A stretch of DNA of 34,733 nt, taken from positions 1 through 34,733 of IMG/VR virus record IMGVR_UViG_3300032308_001756, one strand, 5' to 3'. Of this stretch, positions 28,722-34,733 are shown one piece after another (the stretch's first letter is position 1; every line of letters begins with the position of its first letter). The position numbers were made by a program, and so were the translations under genes. The stretch is from a virus. The notes under the pieces were generated by a model that was not told the DNA's origin, did no database searches, and saw nothing but the letters and a program-made list of their open reading frames with translations.

Positions 28722-28764
28722 AAAAGTTAAGTACTGTTTATTATAGTGCTTAACTTTTATTTTT
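28722..28764 (+). terminator. Rho-independent terminator immediately before a tRNA-like gene
   Basis: AAAAGTTAAGTACT (28722-28735) pairs with AGTGCTTAACTTTT (28745-28758), 14 bp with one G-U, then ATTTTTGG. The tRNA-like gene begins at the very next bases, so the mature RNA must come from read-through or an internal start. Confidence 0.88.
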
Positions 28765-28847
28765 GGCTAGGTGGCGGAGTGGGATACGCATGGTAAGTCT
28801 ATTTTATATAGGCTCACCACACACAGGTTCGAATCCTGGACTAGCCG
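28765..28847 (+). tRNA. tRNA-like gene with an extended anticodon arm
   Basis: 83 nt. Acceptor GGCTAGG pairs with ACTAGCC (last pair mismatched), the D arm is GCG...CGC, and the T loop TTCGAAT sits on a CAGG/CCTG stem; discriminator G. The anticodon arm is abnormal: GGT-A-AGTCTAT pairs with ATAGGCT-C-ACC, an 11-bp arm (28791-28817) instead of 5 bp. If the usual 7-nt loop ATTTTAT is read, the anticodon would be TTT, but the framework is not that of tRNA-Lys. Identity unresolved. Confidence 0.55.
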
Positions 28848-28883
28848 CGAATATTTAGCAATTAATAATTTAATATAATAATT

Positions 28884-29180
28884 ATGAATGAATCTAATTT
28901 TTCTGAGATTCTTATTGATGAAAATATGAATTTTTCTATTCAAAGTAATACATACGTTACTTGTAAAGATAGATTAACATTAAGAACAGAAGGAGGTAAA
29001 GTTTTTGAACTAGAAGTAGATATTAAATCTAATTTCAAAGACATACCATCTGAGTATCAACATATTTTTGTAAGTATGATGACAGCAAAATACTGTTCAA
29101 TTGTAACTACAAGTAGTTCAAAAGAGTCCCCATTTGTTTATCAAAAAAAGAAAAACAAGTGGTATCAGTTCTGGAAATAA
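28884..29180 (+). CDS. Hypothetical protein (98 aa)
   Basis: MNESNFSEILIDENMNFSIQ, then a beta-rich segment (TYVTCKDRLTLRTEGGKVFE, LEVDIKSNF) and a basic end (YQKKKNKWYQFWK). Soluble; it looks like a compact beta fold. No recognised family. Confidence 0.57.
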   Translation: MNESNFSEILIDENMNFSIQSNTYVTCKDRLTLRTEGGKVFELEVDIKSNFKDIPSEYQHIFVSMMTAKYCSIVTTSSSKESPFVYQKKKNKWYQFWK

Positions 29181-29211
29181 ATTTTATATAACAATTAAAA
29201 CCTAAACAAAA

Positions 29212-29409
29212 ATGTCAAAGCAAAAAATCCTTAAAGAAAAAAAAGAATTATTAGCTGAATTGCAAAAAAAGAATGTTGAGGTTGTTGACCTTGCTGATGG
29301 TCATAACTACGAAGATATAAACACCGATATAAAAAACGGTAAATACAAAAATGCTATAACCATGGCCAATATAGACTCTTCGATAAAGGCGGATTATTTT
29401 TATTATTAA
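29212..29409 (+). CDS. Hypothetical protein (65 aa)
   Basis: A lysine-rich helix at the start (MSKQKILKEKKELLAELQKK) is followed by NVEVVDLADGHNYEDINTDI and a tail ending DYFYY. No motif. Located 21 nt upstream of the SPFH gene, with the A-rich leader typical here. Confidence 0.52.
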   Translation: MSKQKILKEKKELLAELQKKNVEVVDLADGHNYEDINTDIKNGKYKNAITMANIDSSIKADYFYY

Positions 29410-29430
29410 CAAAAAAAAACAAAAAAAGTT

Positions 29431-30360
29431 ATGATTGGAGTTTTAACATTCCTCATTGTAGGAATTATTTTATCGTTTATTTTTAAAATTTTTGATTCAG
29501 ACACATGGACAAAAAATGATGGGGAAGATTTTAAACCATTCGGGATATTTAAATTGCTGGGAGTAATACTTGTTTCAGCTTTTGCCGGTCTTATAATCCC
29601 CTATGACGTAGAAAGAGTGGATTCGGGTAAAGTCGCCATTCTTGTTGAAAATGTGGGAGACAATAAAGGTATGTCAAAAGTAGAGTATAAACGAGGATGG
29701 GTACTTTATAATTCATTCACCCAACGTTACTATGAATTCCCGGTATATCAACAACATATTGATTACGAAGAAAACACAGTAATTACCAGAGGAGGATTTC
29801 AAGCTACGATTAAACCAAGCTTTAACTATTCTTTAAATCCCACAACGGTAGATCAAATGTTTCAGAACTTGCGATTAGATATTAAGCAAGTAGAACAAGG
29901 ATGGCTAAAGAATGCTATCATATCATCTGTCAATGACGTAGCTAACTTATTTACTGTAGATTCAATCTTTAATCATAGAGCAGAATTTGAAGCAGCTATT
30001 GTTACGGAGTGCAATAAGAGGATAGGAAAATGGTTTACAGTATCACAGTTAAGAACTAATATCGCACCACCTCCAGCTATTACAAAAGCTATTGAAGAAA
30101 AAACAACAGCTGTGCAAGAAGCACAAGCAGCTATAATGCGAAAAACAGTTGCTGAAGCAGAAGCACAAGAGAAAATAGCAAGAGCTAAGGGTGATTCAGC
30201 AGAAGCTGTTATTGCTGCTTCGGGAGAAGCTAACGCTATTAAATTAAAACAGTTATCTTTGACCCCGGAATACATTGAGTTTATACGTGTAACTAGATGG
30301 GATGGTAAGTATCCTACTACTGTAGCAGGTAACGCTAATTTCTTATTGGGTCTGAAATAA
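29431..30360 (+). CDS. SPFH/prohibitin-like membrane protein (309 aa)
   Basis: An N-terminal helix (IGVLTFLIVGIILSFIFKIF) and a second hydrophobic segment (LLGVILVSAFAGLIIPYDV) are followed by an SPFH (band 7) domain from about residue 66: VDSGKVAILVENVG, GWVLYNSFTQRYYEFPVYQQ, FQATIKPSFNYSLNP. A long Ala/Glu-rich coiled coil (about 215-280) contains KTVAEAEAQEKIARAKGDSA, and the chain ends LLGLK. These proteins oligomerise into membrane scaffolds and often restrain membrane proteases such as FtsH. Phage versions may protect phage proteins or remodel the host membrane, which is inference. Confidence 0.82.
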   Translation: MIGVLTFLIVGIILSFIFKIFDSDTWTKNDGEDFKPFGIFKLLGVILVSAFAGLIIPYDVERVDSGKVAILVENVGDNKGMSKVEYKRGWVLYNSFTQRYYEFPVYQQHIDYEENTVITRGGFQATIKPSFNYSLNPTTVDQMFQNLRLDIKQVEQGWLKNAIISSVNDVANLFTVDSIFNHRAEFEAAIVTECNKRIGKWFTVSQLRTNIAPPPAITKAIEEKTTAVQEAQAAIMRKTVAEAEAQEKIARAKGDSAEAVIAASGEANAIKLKQLSLTPEYIEFIRVTRWDGKYPTTVAGNANFLLGLK

Positions 30361-30474
30361 CAAATCAGAAGAGTTATATTATACATGGTTATAGATAATA
30401 TTTTTAACTAAACCAATATCGGGAATTGAAAGGGATAATAGAGCTCTCCACACTCAAATTTAGTTAGAAAGGTT

Positions 30475-30551
30475 AGTCAGGTGGCTGAATTGGTGACAGA
30501 GGCACTCCGTTAAACAACGGGTGGATGCAGGTTCGAATCCTGTCCTGATTA
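30475..30551 (+). tRNA. tRNA-like gene with a lengthened anticodon arm
   Basis: 77 nt. Acceptor AGTCAGG/CCTGATT, D stem CTG/CAG, and T arm GCAGG-TTCGAAT-CCTGT are all present, with discriminator A. In place of a 5-bp/7-nt anticodon arm, CAC-T-CCGTT pairs with AACGG-GTG around an AAAC loop (about 30500-30522). TAA (Leu) could be read within GTTAAAC only if the upper stem opens. Framework is shared with 27422 and 30796. Confidence 0.6.
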
Positions 30552-30576
30552 CTAATTATTAAAAAATAAAACAAAA

Positions 30577-30789
30577 ATGAAAAATAAAGAATTGCTTATC
30601 AATGCTTTAAACACTTTATTTTGGTCGTTTGGAAGCGAACCCCCACCCGAAGTAGTTTGGGGAGCAAATGAACTACTTGTTTGGATTGAAAATGAATACA
30701 ATGTAAAATTTAAAAATCATTTCACAGAAGATACATCAACACTGAATGATGATTTTAATAAGGTTATCGAAGAAATTAAATCTATGTAA
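30577..30789 (+). CDS. Hypothetical protein (70 aa)
   Basis: MKNKELLINALNTLFWSFGS, then EPPPEVVWGANELLVWIENE and an acidic helical end. The chain looks fully helical and soluble. It lies between two tRNA-like genes with only a few bases on either side. No known motif. Confidence 0.55.
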   Translation: MKNKELLINALNTLFWSFGSEPPPEVVWGANELLVWIENEYNVKFKNHFTEDTSTLNDDFNKVIEEIKSM

Positions 30790-30795
30790 AACAAT

Positions 30796-30909
30796 GGTCA
30801 GGTGGCGGAATGGTAGACGCTGAATGATAAAGTAGAGTCCAGACCCAGTTGGAGGAAATTAATTTCGATAGGTGTACAACTAATACAGGTTCGAATCCTG
30901 TCCTGACTA
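30796..30909 (+). tRNA. Oversized tRNA-like gene (114 nt), Leu-type framework
   Basis: Acceptor GGTCAGG/CCTGACT (one G-U) is present, together with a canonical class II D arm GCG-GAATGGTAGA-CGC (30805-30820). The T arm is ACAGG-like, TTCGAAT-CCTGT, with an A before it, and the discriminator is A. Between the D and T arms lie about 65 nt instead of about 32, with GAAATT/AATTTC (30856-30867) and AGTTG/CAACT pairing inside. No 7-nt anticodon loop can be placed with confidence. It could be a tRNA with an insertion, or a tRNA-derived RNA. Confidence 0.5.
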
Positions 30910-30933
30910 CTTAAAATAAAAAAACTAAAAATA

Positions 30934-31284
30934 ATGGATACTGGAATGATTAGCTTAATCAACTTTAGTAAAAAGTTTTTTGAAGGGAAAAATATTAATT
31001 GGATTGGGTCAGTGGGTTTTATATCTATAAATAATTGTGTTGTTAGAATATCATATATAAATGATTTTAGGGCTAATGGCTTTCATGTTCAAGTTGACGA
31101 CAAAATAACAGGAGCCAATTATACATACATATTTATGTTTTATGAATTTTTAACATTCCCAGATGGCACAAAATCAGCTAATCCTAAATGGAAAGGATTT
31201 GATTTAAATTGGGAAGTAGAACCATTAAATAAAACAGATATGGTAGATAAAATTTTTGAGTTTATTAATTTTTATGTTCACTAA
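30934..31284 (+). CDS. Hypothetical protein (116 aa)
   Basis: Aromatic-rich, mainly beta composition: GSVGFISINNCVVRISYIND, FHVQVDDKITGANYTYIFMF, FPDGTKSANPKWKGFDLNWE, then a helix ending FINFYVH. Soluble, no cysteine pair. No family recognised. Confidence 0.57.
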   Translation: MDTGMISLINFSKKFFEGKNINWIGSVGFISINNCVVRISYINDFRANGFHVQVDDKITGANYTYIFMFYEFLTFPDGTKSANPKWKGFDLNWEVEPLNKTDMVDKIFEFINFYVH

Positions 31285-31296
31285 AATAAAATTATT

Positions 31297-31500
31297 ATGT
31301 TATACTTAGTAAATTGTGAAGTAAGAAAAAATTACTATATGAGTGATGAACAAGATAAAAAGGAAAAAAATCATATTGTTGAAGCTGATACAGAAGATGA
31401 AGCCGAAGAAAAAGTTAGAAAATATTATGAGTGTAAAGATCACCTTTATACTTTTACTCATTATGTAATTATTAATTATTGTAATGAAATGATTCGATAA
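31297..31500 (+). CDS. Hypothetical protein (67 aa)
   Basis: MLYLVNCEVRKNYYMSDEQD, then an acidic helix (EADTEDEAEEKVRKYYECKD) and a beta end (LYTFTHYVIINYCNEMIR). The strand-EADTEDEAEEK-strand layout is common among small phage proteins of the ferredoxin-like type. Function unknown. Confidence 0.55.
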   Translation: MLYLVNCEVRKNYYMSDEQDKKEKNHIVEADTEDEAEEKVRKYYECKDHLYTFTHYVIINYCNEMIR

Positions 31501-31515
31501 AACAAATTAAAAATT

Positions 31516-32583
31516 ATGAATTTAGCAAGCGTACAAAAAATAATTAAAATAACTGCTATTGAAGGCGCAGACTTTATTGAGACAGCCACCGTATTAGGTT
31601 GGGAAATCGTTGTTAAAAAAGGGGAATTTAAAGTAGGTGATTTATGTTCTTACATTCAGATTGATACTGTCGTACCAGAATTACCAGAGTTTGAATTTTT
31701 AAGGGAAAGAAAATTTAGAGTAAGAACTATAAAACTTCGTAAGCAAATTTCACAAGGATTGGTAATACCATTACCAGAAGGAAAATGGAAAGAAGGAGAT
31801 GATGTTACAGAAGTTATTGGTGTTAAAAAATATGAAAAGCCGGATAACAATCCAGATAGGTATGAAAAACCGAGGATGCCTAAAAAATGGTATAAAAGAT
31901 TAATTTACTTATTTAAGTATAATCTTCTTTACAAAATGTTTCCTGGATTGCAAAAATCAAATCGTTCACCCTTTCCTAGAAATCTGGTATCAATTACTGA
32001 TGAGGAAAGAATACAAAACATTCCGCAAGTTTTAACTCAATATGCCGGCAAATTATTTGTAGTTAGCTATAAACTTGATGGAAGCAGTATTACTATTATT
32101 CATTCTGAATTTCTAAATAAAAGTTATTTTAGAATATGCAGTAGAAGATTTGAATTACATAACAAAAATAATGACTGGCATAAAGTTTTTATAGATACCA
32201 ATTTTCAAAAAGAAATTCTAAAACTTGTCAGGTATTACAAAACCAATGATATAATTGTTCAAGGTGAAGCCGTAGGTAAATTTAATGGCAATCATCATAA
32301 CTTACAAAGAAATGAAATTAGATTGTTCAATATCTATGTTAATGGGAAAAGATTAAATCAACAAGAGTTTATTCAAGTTTGTTTAATGTTAGAAATTCCC
32401 CATTGCCCAATTTATAAAAAAATTGTTTTAAATCATACGCTGCCTGAGATATTAAAATTATCTGAGATAAAAGATATACTTAATCCGGCTGTTGATGCAG
32501 AGGGATTAGTTTGGCGTTGTGTTGAAGATAATTTAAGTTTTAAAGTTATCAATAATAAATACCTTATTAAAAATAACGAATAG
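31516..32583 (+). CDS. RNA ligase (DRB0094-like family)
   Basis: 355 residues. An N-terminal OB-like region (about 1-100: IETATVLGWEIVVKKGEFKV, GDLCSYIQIDTVVPE, FRVRTIKLRKQISQGLVIPL) is followed by the nucleotidyltransferase domain. That domain has motif I K186-L-D-G (SYKLDGSS, the adenylated lysine), a following RICSRRFEL strand, Q249-G-E, FNIYV, motif IV E329-GLVWR and motif V SFKV (K343). This order, with the N-terminal extra domain, fits the Deinococcus RnlA/DRB0094 branch of RNA ligases that seal nicked RNA. It sits in a tRNA-rich stretch, so repair of cleaved tRNA is a plausible role. Confidence 0.85.
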   Translation: MNLASVQKIIKITAIEGADFIETATVLGWEIVVKKGEFKVGDLCSYIQIDTVVPELPEFEFLRERKFRVRTIKLRKQISQGLVIPLPEGKWKEGDDVTEVIGVKKYEKPDNNPDRYEKPRMPKKWYKRLIYLFKYNLLYKMFPGLQKSNRSPFPRNLVSITDEERIQNIPQVLTQYAGKLFVVSYKLDGSSITIIHSEFLNKSYFRICSRRFELHNKNNDWHKVFIDTNFQKEILKLVRYYKTNDIIVQGEAVGKFNGNHHNLQRNEIRLFNIYVNGKRLNQQEFIQVCLMLEIPHCPIYKKIVLNHTLPEILKLSEIKDILNPAVDAEGLVWRCVEDNLSFKVINNKYLIKNNE

Positions 32584-32621
32584 AAAATAATAAAAATTTT
32601 TATAATTTAAAACAAATCAAA

Positions 32622-33029
32622 ATGAAAAAAATCTTATTAATCTTAATGTTGTTACCTTGCCTTTCTTTTGCTCAGAATAAATATATCAGACCTATTGTTA
32701 TATTTGACGCTCCTATTCAAAAAACTATGTTTGGTGGCGCATCTAGTCATGTGGGTTTATTATTCGGAGAAGAGAAATTTGTACAGATTGGATTACTTCT
32801 AGGTTACAGAATAGTAGATACTAAACAATCAGCTAGTTTTTCTTTTATGTGGAAAGCTCGATTTAATAAAATATTAATCGCTCCAATGTTTAGCTATTGT
32901 AGTAAAGAATATCAGGATATAAGTTTAAGATTAGGTTATTCTTTTAATAGAGAAAAATCATCTTTTATACACGTGTTTGGATCTACACAAATGGGTTATG
33001 GTATAGGAGGAACTTTTTGTTTAAAATAA
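32622..33029 (+). CDS. Secreted outer-membrane-like protein (135 aa)
   Basis: A clear signal peptide (MKKILLILMLLPCLSFAQ, cleavage expected near SFA/Q) is in the style of flavobacterial proteins. The mature part alternates hydrophobic and polar residues (VGLLFGEEKFVQIGLLLGYR, FSFMWKARFNKILIAPMFSY, ISLRLGYSFNREKSSFIHVF) and ends in FCLK, consistent with a small beta barrel or a cupped beta sheet. It may be a host-derived gene that changes the cell surface, for example blocking further infection. That role is inference. Confidence 0.65.
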   Translation: MKKILLILMLLPCLSFAQNKYIRPIVIFDAPIQKTMFGGASSHVGLLFGEEKFVQIGLLLGYRIVDTKQSASFSFMWKARFNKILIAPMFSYCSKEYQDISLRLGYSFNREKSSFIHVFGSTQMGYGIGGTFCLK

Positions 33030-33039
33030 AATTAATAAA

Positions 33040-33591
33040 ATGGATAAAGTACAATGGTGTATTGAACAACACAGAAAAACCAATCATTTCTACGATACAT
33101 ATCTTCCTTATGAATTTCATTTAAGGATGGTGAATCAAGTAGCTCAGGATTTCAAAGGTATATTAGATAATACAGTTGATTACTATGGAGGTAGTCGTGG
33201 TATTATAGTTACACTACAAGATTCTTGTTTACTAGCAACTTGGGGACATGATTTAATTGAAGATACTCGTACATCTTATAACGATGTGAAAGAACATCTT
33301 GGTCAAGCAGCTGCCGATATTATTTATGCTGTTACAAATGAGAAAGGAAAGAACAGAGCAGAAAGAGGTAACGATAAATATTATGAGGGTATTTGTAATA
33401 CAAAAGGTGCCATGTTTGTTAAACTTTGTGATAGAATAGCAAATGTTCAATACTCTAAAATGACAAAGAGTAGAATGTTTGAAATGTATAAAAAAGAAAA
33501 TAGTAATTTCTTAAATAAATTAAAATATGAATTTCGATCTAATGAATATCAACCTTTATTTGAGTATCTTATAAAATTGTTCATTGACTAA
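33040..33591 (+). CDS. HD-domain hydrolase of the SpoT/MESH1 type
   Basis: 183 residues. Metal-binding pattern: H27 in YEFHLRMV, H70-D71 in WGHDLIEDT with E74-D75, and D131 in VKLCDRIANV. The spacing and the sequences HDLIEDT and KLCDRIANVQ are those of the (p)ppGpp hydrolase domain of SpoT and of the stand-alone MESH1 enzymes. The region after HD contains AAADIIYAVTNEKGKNRAER, as in that family. It would hydrolyse (p)ppGpp or a related nucleotide in the cytosol and so relieve the host stringent response. No synthetase domain is present. Substrate is inferred. Confidence 0.78.
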   Translation: MDKVQWCIEQHRKTNHFYDTYLPYEFHLRMVNQVAQDFKGILDNTVDYYGGSRGIIVTLQDSCLLATWGHDLIEDTRTSYNDVKEHLGQAAADIIYAVTNEKGKNRAERGNDKYYEGICNTKGAMFVKLCDRIANVQYSKMTKSRMFEMYKKENSNFLNKLKYEFRSNEYQPLFEYLIKLFID

Positions 33592-33609
33592 TAATATATT
33601 TTTCCCCTT

Positions 33610-33939
33610 ATGTTTCCCAAAAAAACAAACTTTATGAAAAAAATTGAGGTATATACAAATTGTGATAATAAAGATTATTTAACAAATGATTATAACATTA
33701 TTCAAGATGAAGAATGTCTTACAGAAATGAGTAGATCTATATCAAATGATTGGACTAATCCCGGAGAAAAGATAGCCACATGCTTAGAAGAAAATGACAA
33801 ATACAAGATTGAAATCAATGGTAAAAAAATAACTTTAGGCGCCGAAGAAATACATGAGTTATTTATTCTTTTTGGAATTGTTCAAGACATGGGTAAAATA
33901 GAATATCGAGAATCTAAATTAATTAAATCAATTGGATAA
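33610..33939 (+). CDS. Hypothetical protein (109 aa)
   Basis: Two possible starts: ATG 33610 (MFPKKTNFMKK) and ATG 33634 (MKKIEVYTNCDNKDYL). The second has an A-rich leader and may be the true one. The protein is acidic with YNIIQDEECLTEMSRSISND, a beta segment (YKIEINGKKITLGAEEIHEL) and a final helix. It overlaps the next gene by one base (TAATG). Function unknown. Confidence 0.57.
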   Translation: MFPKKTNFMKKIEVYTNCDNKDYLTNDYNIIQDEECLTEMSRSISNDWTNPGEKIATCLEENDKYKIEINGKKITLGAEEIHELFILFGIVQDMGKIEYRESKLIKSIG

Positions 33940-34160
33940 TGAAAATTTTATTATTATTTCTTACGATATATTCTGTAGGAATATATTATACTTTTCTTTT
34001 ATTTCGTATATTCATTCCAAAAATAAGTCGTAGAAACTGGAAAACACCTTTAATTAACATATTAACGGGAATTGGAATAGTTTTGTTAGTTGGTTGGGTG
34101 TTCTTCTTTATTCAATGCTACAAGTTTTGTAGCAACATCATTGTAAAAGAAACTATATGA
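33939..34160 (+). CDS. Two-helix membrane protein (73 aa)
   Basis: Hydrophobic segments MKILLLFLTIYSVGIYYTFL and LINILTGIGIVLLVGWVFFF are separated by a basic loop (KISRRNWK). The start overlaps the previous stop (TAATG), and the stop overlaps the next start (ATGA). This makes a tightly coupled three-gene set. Function unknown. Confidence 0.58.
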   Translation: MKILLLFLTIYSVGIYYTFLLFRIFIPKISRRNWKTPLINILTGIGIVLLVGWVFFFIQCYKFCSNIIVKETI

Positions 34161-34585
34161 AAACAAGTAAAAATTTAGTAGAAATAACAGAGATTCCTTA
34201 TATCTATCTTGATAAGTATAGTCTTTTTGAAGGAACCTTAGAAGAAGTGAGTGACAAGATTTTAGGTATAAAGAATATGTTAGCTGATGCTATAGAAAAA
34301 ATTGATAAACAATATGAAAGTACGAAAGGACGCACTCCTTTACTTCCAATAACTTCATACAAAGAAATCAGAATCAGTCTTGAAAGTGATTATGATAATG
34401 GTTTTGATATTCGTATTACTTGTTTTAGAGAACAAACTGAAACTGAACGCAAGCTAGAAGAAATAAGAGCTAAAATGAGAGTAGAATCAGCAAAAAAAGC
34501 TGCTATTACTAAAGCAGAAGCTAAAGCAAAAAGAGAAAAAACTTTATATGAAAATCTTAAAAAGAAATTTGAAAATGAAAATTAA
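34157..34585 (+). CDS. Hypothetical protein with basic coiled-coil tail (142 aa)
   Basis: The N-terminal part is alpha/beta (VEITEIPYIYLDKYSLFEGT; a helix with VSDKILGIKNMLADAIEKID; a strand EIRISLESDYDNGFDIRITC). A long Lys/Ala/Glu-rich helix ends the protein (KKAAITKAEAKAKREKTLYE). The helix could be a coiled coil or an RNA-binding tail. No known family. Overlaps the next gene by 11 nt. Confidence 0.57.
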   Translation: MKTSKNLVEITEIPYIYLDKYSLFEGTLEEVSDKILGIKNMLADAIEKIDKQYESTKGRTPLLPITSYKEIRISLESDYDNGFDIRITCFREQTETERKLEEIRAKMRVESAKKAAITKAEAKAKREKTLYENLKKKFENEN

Positions 34586-34733
34586 ATACAAGTTACAACA
34601 ATTTAGATGGGTAAAAGCTTTATTTAGCCCATTTAAACCTCCATCTATTAGTTGGTATAGAGGAGAGACACAAATAGGTGTTCCTTATTCCCTACCAAGA
34701 AAATGGGTGAAAGCAACACCTAAACTAGCTTTA
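34575..34733 (+). CDS. Start of a hypothetical protein (partial, runs off the window)
   Basis: ATG at 34575, within the 3' end of the previous gene, followed by 53 open codons to the window edge. The segment ALFSPFKPPSISWYRGE and then IGVPYSLPRKWVKATPK matches a pattern I know from uncharacterised proteins of large phages (PFKPP ... GxPYFLPRKWV). The C-terminal part is missing, so length and function cannot be judged. Confidence 0.6.
   Translation, partial: MKIKYKLQQFRWVKALFSPFKPPSISWYRGETQIGVPYSLPRKWVKATPKLAL

Noticed and set aside
30406-30465. Possible RNA element AACTAAA/TTTAGTT before the tRNA-like gene at 30475
   Set aside because: Only one 7-bp AT-rich pairing over 50 nt is visible, which could easily occur by chance.
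1-34733. CRISPR arrays, insertion sequences or integrase/attachment sites
   Set aside because: No regularly spaced direct repeats with unique spacers, no transposase or integrase reading frame, and no terminal inverted repeats were seen.

Overview
The window looks like part of a large, AT-rich tailed-phage genome (a myovirus with a contractile tail) that infects a Bacteroidota host, most likely flavobacteria-like. Evidence for the virus: a contractile tail sheath gene followed by a tail tube gene, a long repeat-built virion protein, an Hsp20 chaperone of the kind seen in T4-like marine phages, a vWA protein, a phage-type RNA ligase, and a dense run of tiny unrelated genes interspersed with tRNAs. 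Evidence for the host: two promoters with the Bacteroidota spacing TTTG-N20-TAnnTTTG, A-rich leaders instead of Shine-Dalgarno sites, and a secreted protein with a flavobacterial-style signal peptide. All genes but one lie on the + strand.

Layout. 1-9.4 kb: late/structural region, comprising the end of a virion protein, a 944-aa repeat protein, small proteins, tail sheath, tail tube, a strong terminator, an HExxH protein, a coiled-coil protein, and one convergent minus-strand gene. Several of these genes share an ATATTTATA-type motif that I read as a late promoter. 9.4-13.0 kb: an Hsp20 gene with its own promoter and flanking complementary 12-mers, a vWA gene overlapping a second tail-tube-like gene, a membrane protein and three small genes, ended by a terminator. 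13.07-15.63 kb: a self-contained island between two terminators. It has two tandem promoter modules, each preceded by six TTAAC boxes at near-helical spacing, then a 202-aa protein of unlike composition, about 1.4 kb of hairpin-dense, apparently noncoding RNA, a minimal tRNA-like fold and a terminator. This is the best candidate for an undescribed system. It resembles in style, but I cannot match to, the giant ornate phage RNAs (GOLLD/ROOL class).

15.8-21.5 kb: small early/accessory-type genes, many of them membrane peptides or zinc-binding proteins, with reused leader sequences. 21.6-34.7 kb: two more multi-helix RNAs (about 250 and 190 nt), two ordinary tRNAs (CAU and Glu-UUC), five aberrant tRNA-like genes with altered anticodon arms, and genes for a HAD deoxyribonucleotidase, paralogous CCLGF-motif proteins, an SPFH protein, a DRB0094-type RNA ligase, a secreted outer-membrane-like protein and a SpoT/MESH1-like HD hydrolase.

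How the parts may work together (inference): the left part builds the tail late in infection, while the right part adjusts host translation and metabolism through tRNAs, RNA repair, nucleotide and alarmone hydrolysis, and envelope-inserted small proteins. The RNA island is probably expressed strongly under its own control. All RNA folds were found by reading complementary segments by eye; no folding program or database search was run.
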